From NCBI GenBank assembly GCA_029448655.1, contig JACCLO010000011.1, positions 1,550,001-1,614,000 of the forward strand: a DNA stretch of 64,000 nt. Direction: 5' to 3'. Shown piece after piece: positions 54,989 to 64,000 of the stretch (its first letter is position 1; each line of letters opens with the position of its first letter). The notes under the pieces were generated by a model. It was not told the origin of the DNA. It did no database searches and saw nothing but the letters and a program-made list of their open reading frames with translations. Both the position numbers and the translations under genes were made by a program. Source of the DNA: Wolfiporia cocos. Its lineage: Eukaryota; Basidiomycota; Agaricomycetes; Polyporales; Phaeolaceae.

Positions 54989-56926
54989 ATGGCGAAGGAG
55001 GCTCTGGTGGACAACCACGTCTCTCTCAAACAGTGCGACCTCGCCGTGAATGCTCTCTTCAAGCATGTATCGAAAGTGCAGGAGCAGAGGGCCGAGCACG
55101 AGCTGCTCCCAGGCAAGGAACAGAACGTCTGGCTCGTCATTACAGTGAAGCACGTGCATCCAGAGAAGAAGCTGATGCCAGCCAGGATGTGCGTCCCACC
55201 GCCCCCTCTCGTGTGCCGCGTCGCTCACACACAGCAGACCCGTTGTGCACCCGATCGTCGACCCGCGCAAGTCGTCGGTGTGTCTCATTACGAAGGACCC
55301 GCAGCGCGAGTACAAGGACCTGCTCGAAGCGAAGGGTGTGCGCTTCATCTCGCGGGTCGTCGGTGTGGAGAAGCTCAAGGGCAAGTTCAAGCCGTTCGAG
55401 GCGCGGAGGATGCTGCTCAAGGAGAACGACTTGTTCCTTGCCGACGAGCGAGTCATCCCAGTGCTCCCTGGTCTTCTGGGCAAAGAGTTCTTCAAGGCTA
55501 AGAAGTGAGCGCCTGCGTGTCGCTCTCCCGTGATAATCTGTTGACCGGAACGAAAACAGGCAGCCCATACCTGTTTGTCTGACCAGGAAGGACCTCAAGG
55601 GCGAGCTCGAACGCGGTATCTCGTCTACCTACTTCCATCAAAATAAGGGAACATGCACGTACGTCTATTAGCCTATTCGACCATCAGCGTAATTACCAAT
55701 GTGCGTCTACGCAGGTCCATCAAAATAGGCACGGTTTCGCACAATCCCTCGCAAATCCTCGACAACCTCAAAGCTGCCATTCCGGAGGTCGCCAAGAAAG
55801 TCAAGGGTGGATGGGATAACGTCCAGTCTCTGCACATCAAGACAAACTCGTCTGCGAGTCTCCCGATATGGGCGTGCAAACTCGGCGATTCGGAGGGTGC
55901 GCGGTGGGACGGTCTGACTATCCGTGAAGCGCCACGTGACGAAGCAGGATTGGGAAGCGAGGGCGAGGGCGAGGATGAAGCGGCAGCTGAGCCGGAGAAG
56001 AAGAAGAAGGCCCCTACGAAGGCTAAAGGCAAGGCCGCCGAGCAGGAGAAGGAGGTTACGGAGCCCGCAGCCAGCAAGAAAAGCAAAGGCAAGGAGCGCG
56101 CGGCGGAAAACGGGGCGGGCAAGCCGCAGAAGAAGGCAAAGGCTGATCCCGTCCCCGAAGCATCGAAACAACCCGCCGACAAGAAGTCCTCACCAGCCGC
56201 AATTGAGGCTGCCGCCCCTGCGGACGATGCGGCCAAGAAATCGAAGAAACGCAAGGCCGAGGCGCCGCCATCAACTTCTACAGCAGGTGATTGTCTACAT
56301 AGGGTACGCATGGAGCCGTCGCTGATAGCATGGAAATAGTACCTGCAAAGAAGTCCAAAAAGCAAGCGCCTTCTGAAAGTGGTCCATCATCAGATACCGC
56401 CACCGCATCCTCCACACTCGCGCCCGTGAAACCCGCTACGGGGGCTGTGTTTATTCCCGCCCCCCAGGACGTGAAATCCACCGCCGCCACATCCGCGCCC
56501 AAGAAGACGCGGGCATCTGCGGTCGACTTCTTCGAAGACGCGCCATCGTCATCTGGGCCTGTGGAATCAGCCGCTCAGCCAGCATCGGATGCGCCGAAGA
56601 AGAGAAAGAAAGGCAAGGTTGCAGAGGTTGCGCAGTCGACTGATGCCACCTCTACTCCCGCTTCCGCTACTGAGCCTGCGCTATCAGCGGAGGCCATCAC
56701 GAAGAAGGCAAAGAAAGGCAAAGCTGCTGCGGCAGATGCGTCAGCACGGGCCAAATCCGCTCCCGCTGCTGATGCCACCCCTGTATCAAAGGACGAGCTG
56801 AAGAAGAAGCGGGCTGCGACGGGCCTCGAGAAGAAAAAGGGCAAGGCCCTGGCTGACACGCCCGCGAAAAAGAGCGCGAAAAAGAGCGCGAAGCAGGAGG
56901 TAGTGGGTAAGAAGCGGCATGCATAG
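54989..56926 (+). CDS. Nucleolar L1-domain protein (Utp30/Cic1/RSL1D1-like)
   Basis: Ribosome-biogenesis factor with a ribosomal L1 fold that binds pre-rRNA in the nucleolus. From ATG 54989: MAKEALVDNHVSLKQCDLAV, KEQNVWLVITVKHVHPEKKL, an intron, then VVHPIVDPRKSSVCLITKDP, FEARRMLLKENDLFLADERV, LPGLLGKEFFKAKKQPIPV and, after a further intron, SIKIGTVSHNPSQILDNLK, completing the two-part L1 domain. The last 250 or so residues are Lys/Ala/Glu/Ser-rich (KKKKAPTKAKGKAAEQEKE and similar), disordered and highly basic, as in animal RSL1D1. Four or five introns, stop TAG at 56924-56926. About 560 aa. Orthology between Utp30 and Cic1 is not resolvable by eye. Confidence 0.87.
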
Positions 56927-58581
56927 GGTGGATGGGTTGCTATTGTTGAGGTTTGATTTCAATTTCCGTGGAACTACGTGCTGCCTGCCTGCATTGCTCA
57001 ATTTGCGCGAAGCCGATCTCGTTGCACTCCGTCAGTTCGCATGCACATCTTGCTCGTCCCTTCCGCCAGTAAAATTTCTCTATTCTCTAAATCTGAGTAA
57101 GCGATGATAATGAGCGGCGACCTCCGACGGTCTCGACCATTGCTGGTATAGCAAATGATACAGCCCCCAGAGATACATAGCAAATAAGCAAATCAACATT
57201 TGAGAGGTATTTTCCCAGATTAGCACAGCAGGACTCCATGAACACCCGCACAACCTCGAATTCCTGTAGGCCCTGAGCTCAGTTTCGTCCGGGTAGCCAT
57301 CCTCGGGATGGATGCCTGTCGTCTTGGTAAGACGTGTCAGTGCGGCCGTTCCCGTGGCACCATTGCGGCTTCGTCCAGCAGTATGGCCCGCCGAAGTTCG
57401 CGTTGTCCCTGTGACCTGTGAACACGCTTGACCAGCACACATCACGATGACATTGACGGAGTATACACCGGCGGATCAGAGGATGAGAGAGAAGGCAGAT
57501 CCTGCCCTACCCGACGAGGCGTCGTACACGCGCGACTTGCAGGTTTTGCGCCCGCAGTCAGGGCACTCGTCGCACGGGCATTCCATGCTGAATTTTTACG
57601 TTGCAGCCCGTGCAATGTTCTTGACAGCTGCTTCGGAGCTTAGGGAACGTGTTACTCGCTGAGAACGCTGGGAACTTGCTGCATGCACAGCCGCGTTCGT
57701 GATAGGTTTCGTCAGCATTTCAGTATACGGTCCTGAGCTAAGGGTTCGATGAATGTTAAGCGGCTGTTACGCGGCCACAAAGCTTTTTGGGGCACTGAGA
57801 GGTCGACACGCTTATGGGCGATAACGGGTTGTCTTGATTTTTCACAATTGTTGTGCCAGGTTATGCGATGTTCGCAAATCATGGTGATATGGTGGGGTCG
57901 CGCGAGCGTGACAACGCGACCCCTTACGACGCGTACGTCACGCCATCACGGCTTGTGTGACATACCGCGTACTGCGAAGGAACGCGACTTGTGGCGTTGA
58001 ATGAATGTCCCTGCCGCGCGGTTTTACGAAGTAGATGGTTGCTACCATCAAAGCTATTATATCGACTATGGAAACGGGATTTCAAGTCACGAGGGTGTAG
58101 GGGATGAATTTGGCCAAAAATACAGTAGTCCGAAGGCAATCCGAGGAACATAGTACTAGTTCGTATTCTATCAGAGCGAAGATGCGAGTGAATAAATAAA
58201 TAGCGATAAAGAATGCAAAGTTCCATAGGAATCTATCAGAAGTTGGTGCGCTCTGCGCAACTTGAAACGCTCGGAAGCTACCTGCCGACGGCGCATCATG
58301 CAAGTGGGATCTGATGATGGGATTTGATGCATGATGGGTGGCTGGTGGTGGAGAGAATACGACAGTCGTATGGGCGAATCGCAAGAACTGTCAGGATAGT
58401 GATGACACAGGTGGCAAAGTATGTGCAGGACGCGATGTAGGATGTAGGATGATGCTGAATTAGGGATTTCATTATGTGGAATAGTGTAGCGGCGGTGTTG
58501 CTTCAATGCGGGGACGGGCCACCGCCGTGGCCAGGCAGTCGCGGGGACGCGTTGCGCTAAAACGGGATGTGGGGAGGGCTT
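56927..58581. other. Intergenic region (1.65 kb), no gene recognised
   Basis: ORFs at 57080-57445 (minus) and 57428-57662 (plus) overlap each other and lack family resemblance. No repeats or RNA genes recognised. Confidence 0.45.
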
Positions 58582-58743
58582 TTAGAAGAAGACCGGCCCA
58601 TTTGAGCCCGCAGCCGACTTTATGTTGTCCTGGGACGTCTGTGTAGGCTTGCTCGGCTGAGAAGAGCCCGGCTTGTTCGCAGGCGCACTGAAAGGCGCGC
58701 GGGAGGACACCTTGGCGAAAGCGCGGCTAGTAGAGGCAACCAT
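58582..58743 (-). CDS. Small protein (53 aa) ending in GPVFF, copy 1
   Basis: A single-exon ORF too short for usual annotation. It starts MVASTSRAFAKVSSRAPF in an ACCATGG context at 58743 and continues with a Pro/Ser/Gln-rich middle (NKPGSSQPSKPTQT). It ends QDNIKSAAGSNGPVFF and stops with TAA at 58582-58584. No signal peptide, transmembrane span or Cys; the N-terminus is basic, Ser/Ala-rich, with no acid before residue 39. A TATAAG-like site lies about 180 bp upstream on the coding strand. The last 16 residues align with the small protein at 63761-63907, which is why it is called. Function unknown. Confidence 0.65.
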   Translation of the reverse strand: MVASTSRAFAKVSSRAPFSAPANKPGSSQPSKPTQTSQDNIKSAAGSNGPVFF

Positions 58744-60637
58744 GGTATTGATACGTCTGTGTGGTCGAAGGAGAGGGTGCAGCAGCGGATTAGATGAGAA
58801 GAGAGGATGGGGATTAGTGGGTGGTTAATAAGATGTTTCCTCTAGAGCTGTGCAGCGGACGACGACTGAGACGATTGCGTGGAGTGTTTCTTGGGATGGA
58901 ATGGACTGGCACAGTCCCGCAGCTTATATCGAGTCAGGAGAGGCACCGCATCTCGCCGCAAAGAGCGGCCGCTCAGCAATAGCATTGGTAAGATCAGAGT
59001 AAATCAGAGATGCAGCTTAGCGAGCTCAGATCCTGATCGGCATACGTTGTTCCAGGAATTAAATTTGGACCGCAATCCTGGCGAACCCGCGGTACCATAC
59101 CGAGTTTCCGAGGCAATATCCGAGCGACTTGGGAGGACTACTGACCCCGAGATGAGCGGTTATCCCTACAAATTGAGTATAGCTCGCGAAGTCGGCCGTA
59201 GGCGGCGGGCGATACCACGCTGACGCCTCAGGAGAGTCGTGACGAGTCACCCCTTGCTCTTACTGTAGGAACCGCATAGACAGATCCAAGGACAGCGCAT
59301 CATAGCCCTTGCTATGATGACGAGGAGGCCGCACAGCCGCCAAGGCCAGGCACGACGGGTTTGGCAGTGACAGATCCGTTCACAGTGCCCATTGAGGCTA
59401 GAAAGGCATCAGCCAGCGCGGACCGCCCACGGGCGAGAGAGCGGAGAGCCAAGGAAAAATGATAGCGATGTGGTAGCCCACCGCACTAAGTCAGATAGCG
59501 ACAGCGATCAGGGTCTCCCCGGGTGATAAATTCGCAGAAGCGGGAGTAGAAGCATTCTGAGAGCGCATCTTTGGTAGCTTAGGCTGCGTAGAATCAAGCG
59601 AGGGACGGGCGTAAGCTCGCACACTCGGCGCAAGACTAGAAGCAGTTGAAACAATCATCGCATAGGCCTCTATCAGCGAAGCACTGCCGCCAGATAGGTA
59701 GTTATTGTTCGCGCTGTTTCAAAATGTCTACGAGAGGCAATCTTGACAATCATGGGACAGCAACAATAATGCGCTGGTTATTGCCAGGGCTGAGGTAGAT
59801 GCGCGGTCGCATGCCGAACCGTCAGTGGGTATTGCCTAGAGCAATCCAGATTTTCATCTCAGTCAACGAGGGAGCCCAATCTCGCAGCCACGCTATTACG
59901 GACGGCAGTGCACGCAGATCAGGGGCTGCGACAGAAGACAGAGTGGGAATTGTCATTTGACGCCAGCCATGGGCATCGACAACGGTGAAACACGGTCACA
60001 ACTGTGAGAGATGAGATCTCCATGTCGTTGGGTTTCTCACCATCGCAGCAACGAGACGGGCGTGATCTAACCATCAGAGCATCTCTGTGCTCGTACGTGT
60101 GTGGCGTATCGCGTCCCAGTGCTGCAACGTTTTGTCTCTAGGTAGACGGCACCACTGAAATCAATGCAAGATCCTGGCTGTGGTGGCATCCAAGCTATGC
60201 AGAAGAAATAGACACGAATGCAGTGTTCAAGCTGTAACAGGCCTTGAGATTCATACTGTAACTGCGATCAGCTGTCGAACGAGTTGCTTGAGGGGCTCAG
60301 GTTCAGAATTACATAGTGCTGGCAAGCCAGGATGAAGACCACAATTAAGACGTAGCGGGTATCGATGTCGCGGCTGTGAACTAGCGCTTACTAATCTGGG
60401 TGAGCGCGTGTCATACTCACCGCGCGCAATCCATCGCAGAAGACATAGAAACCAGATTTGAGTATATATGCCCAGAGGCCGATAAGCGGCAAGTAAAGCC
60501 TTGGAGAGTAGGCCCGGCAAGTGAGGCCCGGCAAGTGAAGCCCACGAGTAAACTTGATAATCGACCGGGTCCATCTTACAAAGCATCGTCTTGCATACGT
60601 CTTGCAAGCATTCGCCAACTTTCGCCACTACAACAAC
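58744..60637. other. Intergenic region (1.9 kb), no gene recognised
   Basis: Promoter of the small minus-strand gene on the left, promoter of the quinone oxidoreductase on the right. Short imperfect direct repeats CCCGGCAAGTGA(G/A)G occur at about 60510-60545. No coding frame is supported. Confidence 0.45.
60463..60469 (+). promoter_or_regulatory. TATA-like element upstream of the quinone oxidoreductase
   Basis: TATATAT about 170 bp before the ATG at 60638. Confidence 0.4.
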
Positions 60638-62131
60638 ATGCGCGCAGTTCTCATCAAAGATGGAAAGGGTCCAGCTGAGAACTTGTATATCGGGGAGACG
60701 CAGACGCCGACTCCTGGGAGGGAGGAGGTGCTCGTGAAGGTAATTCAGCCACCTGTGGCACTAACATCATGACGAGCGCACTTTATCTTGCGATAGGTGA
60801 AGGCTTTCGGCCTCAATCGCATGGACATTTCACAACGAAACGGGAACTACTCTCTCCCTCCTGGAGCCTCGGCGATTCTTGGCGTCGAGTTCTCTGGCCA
60901 TATTGCTGCACTCGGGGCGGGCGTCGCTGGCTGGAAGGAAGGCGACGAGGTCTTCGGGCTAGCAGCGGGGGTTAGGTCATTCACATCATTGATGTATCAG
61001 TTTGACTGACACCAGCACTCCCATACGCGCAGGGCGCCTACGCGGAATATATCTCTGCACCACAAAAGAATCTCGCGCGGAAGCCGGAACATCTATCTTG
61101 GGTGGAGGCTGCGAGCATTCCTGAAAACTTCCTGACCGGTTAGGCCACGCTGTCATGTGGGCACCAGGAATATCTGATCGTAACTTGCGCTCGCAATCAC
61201 TTTCATAGCTTTCCAGGCGCTCGTCGTGATTGCAGAAGTCAAGAAGGGTGATGATGTACTCGTCCACGCCGGTGCTTCGGGGGTTGGGGTGGCTGCCATT
61301 CAGCTCGCAAGACTGCATGGCGCGTGCGTGGTCTCGTGCATACTTCCCGCGAAGCGTCTTCCTAAGCGTTGATCGTCAACACAGTAATTCCGTCACCGCC
61401 ACAGCTTCTAGCAAGGAGAAGCTGGATTGGCTTCTATCTATCCCTGGCGGTGCTACGCACGCTATCAACTATAAGACACAGGACTTTGCTGCTGAGGTCA
61501 AGACGACGACGAACGGCAAGGGTGTCGATGTGATAATCGATTTTGTCGGCCAAAGTCATTGGCAGAAGAACATAGATGCTCTCGCTATAGATGGCAGAAT
61601 GACGATGCTGGGCTTGTTGAGCGGTCTGTACTTAACGGTATCCATATTTTTGGATTGCTTGCCTGATCATTAGAAACTATTGTAGGCGCCGAGGTTTCCT
61701 CATTCAAGTTGGGTCCTCTGCTCTACAAGCGCCTGAGAATTCAAGGATCTACTCTACGTTCTCGCTCAAGTGCGTACCAGGCAGAGCTGATTGAGAGGTA
61801 TAAGTCGACAATTATTTGTCCCTCGCAACTGTCTGTTCACAACGCTGATCGCAGGTTCAAACGTGATGCACTCCCCCACATCACGGGCAGCACCGGAAAC
61901 GGCGCATTGCGCACATACATCTACAAGGTGCGAAAGTTCCGCCACAATATGTCGCACTGTTGATCATAAGACCCTAGCTTTACCCTTGGACCGAGATACA
62001 AGAAGCCCACCGTGAGATGGAGGGTAACAATAATAGGTTAGTGCGGTCGTGTGACATATGAGAAACGACGGCTGATTTCCGGCTTCTTTGACCCGCCATG
62101 CAGTGGAAAGATCATCGCTGAGGTGGTATGA
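60638..62131 (+). CDS. NADPH:quinone oxidoreductase, PIG3/zeta-crystallin type (MDR family)
   Basis: Zinc-free medium-chain reductase reducing quinones or enals with NADPH. From ATG 60638: [37 protein letters not shown] (the GLNRxDxxQRxGxY signature of the PIG3 group), [61 protein letters not shown] (GxGxxG-like cofactor loop), [39 protein letters not shown], and a C-terminal exon [19 protein letters not shown] joined to [12 protein letters not shown] at 62129-62131. Eight or nine exons; introns of 50-90 nt. About 345 aa, no structural-zinc cysteines, as expected. Intact. Confidence 0.88.
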
Positions 62132-63760
62132 GGGGCGGATATCGCCTAATAAGGGTGTTCAGGGTTTCGTGTTGCATCAGCTCTAGCTCTGGAGAAGACT
62201 TTGATGAATTGATGGCCACACGCCATGTCTCATTCATCCCTTGTCCCTTGCTGGTTCCTTATTGGCCTATCTCCGCGTGCGACCGAGCGACGGGGGTTGT
62301 CTGTCGAAATGCTGATGAGGTACATTGTGCCTGAGCAGTCCGTGTTCAATGCCGTTGTCAATGGACGGTGTCTGCCGGCAATCGCCCGCTGTATGTTGTG
62401 CAATGTGGATCGACGAGAGCACATGCCGGCTCATGACATATCACACTCACCATTCTTGCACTTGCCAGCCGTTTTAGCTTCAAGGTTCGGGTCTTCATCC
62501 AAGCATCTGCTATAAGTCTGGGCACAGCGGCTCTTGTTCATGTGTCTTTGCTTCTGGCCGATATACTCGAGCACGCTGCATGCAAGATAAGGGTTCCTTC
62601 ACAGTCTATGCCTTTCTAGGCGGCTGCTGGAGCGGCTGCTGGAATGGAAGGCACGGCGACATCCTCGGTAATCCTCGGCGGGGGCGGGGCCCGCACCAGC
62701 CTGAGCTTCTCCACCAATCCATCGCGATGAATCGGCGATAGCCTTGCACTCCCCTCTTGTGTGCGGGCCTTTGCGCTGTGCTTTGTCCCCGTGCCGAGGT
62801 TCACGCCACTCCGCCAAGGAAGGGTGAGCGTTATCCTGTCCATCGGGCGCTCTAACTCCCCAGCTGCGCGGAATACAGATAGACAATCCCGATATGTTGC
62901 CGGACTTGGATTTGCACCAGCTTCTTCGCGGGAAGACACGTCAGAGTCGCCCTCCTAGCCTACCTTGTGTATGTTCAGCTGACGAGACCGAGAGCGGCGT
63001 TTGTCTGGTATAGCGTCTGTTCTCTCCGCGTCCACTTCGAGGTCGTCTCCGCGGTGGATATATGTCGGCGTTTAACTGGGCGACTGAACCTCCGGATCCT
63101 CGGATGTCTGGAGGCAATGGCCGATGACGGCGCAAACTAGCGTTTACAGGATTATTTCGAGCCCGCGTATTCAAAATGCACCGCGCTGTTAGCAGCAGAC
63201 AGCACTTGCGTTCCCATTTCTGGACTGTGTGAGTCAGTCCGACTCAATCGCGATTCAATATCTCGAAGCCAATTGAGGTCAAGAGTCGACTAGTGCACGT
63301 TACGAGTGAGATGCTGATCTCGATTACGGGGCCGCGGTGGGCAGTGCAACTCCGGTGCAGGGCAATGCAATACACTCTCGGCGCGTTCGCCCATTGGAGG
63401 AGATATCTCGGTGGGAACTTATCAAGCCGTTTTAGTGCTGTTACCGCCGAACAATTGATCATGATCAACGCCTACCACGCAATGCGGTAACCGAGCGCTA
63501 CGTGCCCCATCATCATCGATACACGCCATATGTAGACTGTTTGCTTCTGTGTTACGTCCAGGCCACGAATTCGGTGCGGGAATCAAGCTCATCACGCCTG
63601 GGCGTTGGCCTACTTATAAAGCTTGCGTCTGGTCGCCGCAATTCCTCATCACTCGCAGCTGAGGCTCAGCAACCACCCTCCCGTCCACTATCCTATCACC
63701 CGCACCCTCCTCTGTTGAGGCGTCGACGTACTTCCTCGTATTCTTATAATCATCCTCACA
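62132..63760. other. Intergenic region (1.6 kb), no gene firmly recognised
   Basis: A 107-codon minus ORF (62616-62939) ending in a Pro/Ala-rich tail and a 77-codon one just upstream (62941-63174) could be exons of a small minus-strand gene, but no family or splice pair supports this. Confidence 0.4.
63615..63620 (+). promoter_or_regulatory. TATA box of the second GPVFF small gene
   Basis: TATAAA at 141 bp before the ATG at 63761, followed by a CT-rich leader (CCACCCTCCCGTCC), typical of fungal 5' UTRs. Confidence 0.55.
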
Positions 63761-63907
63761 ATGCAGTTCACGGACGCCACCACACTGGTTAACAACAACG
63801 CAGCCACTCCATCTGCGCCATCCAACAACCCCAGCGGTGCTACATCGCGACCAAGCTCTGCCAACATCCGCGGGCTCGCGAGCACCGCGGGTCCCGTATT
63901 TTTCTGA
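63761..63907 (+). CDS. Small protein (48 aa) ending in GPVFF, copy 2
   Basis: Single exon. Starts MQFTDATTLVNNNAATPS, has an Asn/Ser/Pro-rich middle and ends SANIRGLASTAGPVFF with TGA at 63905-63907. No Cys, no signal peptide, no membrane span. A clear TATA box and a CT-rich leader precede it. The tail matches copy 1 at 58582-58743 (Asn-Ile, a basic residue, six variable residues, then Gly-Pro-Val-Phe-Phe and stop), while the N-terminal two thirds differ. A GTATGT donor-like site just after the stop (63929) hints at a 3' UTR intron. Function unknown. Confidence 0.65.
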   Translation: MQFTDATTLVNNNAATPSAPSNNPSGATSRPSSANIRGLASTAGPVFF

Positions 63908-64000
63908 GCCTGAACGCCGAGTTTAGGTATGTGCTAGCCGTCCCGCATCGTTACCGCAGCTTGTGCCTGACCACGTTGTCACCACAGTACCACGTTGTCC

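Noticed and set aside
57080..57662. Candidate genes downstream of the L1-domain protein
   Set aside because: Overlapping ORFs on both strands with no conserved motif or splice signals.
62616..63174. Minus-strand gene with Pro/Ala-rich tail
   Set aside because: Two adjacent ORFs might be exons, but no consistent splice pair or family was found.
58582..63907. The GPVFF small proteins as mating pheromone precursors
   Set aside because: Basidiomycete pheromone precursors end in a CaaX Cys motif; these contain no cysteine.

Overview
The window reads as nuclear DNA of a filamentous basidiomycete, most likely an Agaricomycete (polypore-like). Protein genes are cut by many introns of about 50-60 nt with GT-AG (twice GC-AG) ends and visible CTNAC/CTGAC branch sites. 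Families such as a Plavaka-like transposase, a coiled-coil/DUF6697-like array, an M64 peptidase and a septation-initiation kinase fit that group. No bacterial operons, rRNA or CRISPR were seen. The species is inferred, not shown.

Layout. 1-6.4 kb is a transposon graveyard. It holds a decayed Plavaka-like transposase cut by a foldback repeat, a gene-poor element with 163-bp LTRs and CGTGT target duplication whose right LTR was split by a 542-bp solo LTR (GTAAT duplication), and a palindrome carrying two facing tRNA-like sequences. 6.5-9 kb is an F-box protein gene. 10-13.3 kb holds two tandem isopenicillin-N-synthase-like 2OG-Fe(II) oxygenases that share a 7-nt micro-exon; the second has a one-base frameshift. 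14-16.2 kb is an APC-type amino acid/choline permease, followed by a 0.9-kb TRIM-like element (GTGCT duplication). 17.9-22.5 kb is the large NAD-dependent glutamate dehydrogenase, convergent with a short-chain dehydrogenase.

25.8-41.3 kb is a conserved housekeeping block: endosomal syntaxin, Aurora kinase, NAD formate dehydrogenase, Cdc7/SepH-type SIN kinase, mitochondrial uL5 and a Ser-rich protein with a C-terminal CaaX box. 41.7-54.6 kb, all on the minus strand, holds a secreted M64 metallopeptidase and three tandem coiled-coil/DUF6697-like paralogues plus a relic of a fourth. A 1.7-kb hAT-type element lies in an intron of the middle paralogue. 55-62 kb has a nucleolar L1-domain protein and a quinone oxidoreductase.

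Two tiny intron-less genes (53 aa at 58.6 kb, 48 aa at 63.8 kb) encode unrelated-looking Pro/Ser/Asn-rich proteins that end in nearly the same tail, N-I-[KR]-x(6)-G-P-V-F-F-stop. This pair is the best candidate here for an undescribed peptide family.

Functional links are loose. Aurora and the SIN kinase both act in mitosis and cytokinesis. Glutamate dehydrogenase and the permease both touch nitrogen metabolism. No metabolic cluster is evident. Exon boundaries come from reading frame and splice consensus by eye, so CDS spans run from start to stop codon and include introns.
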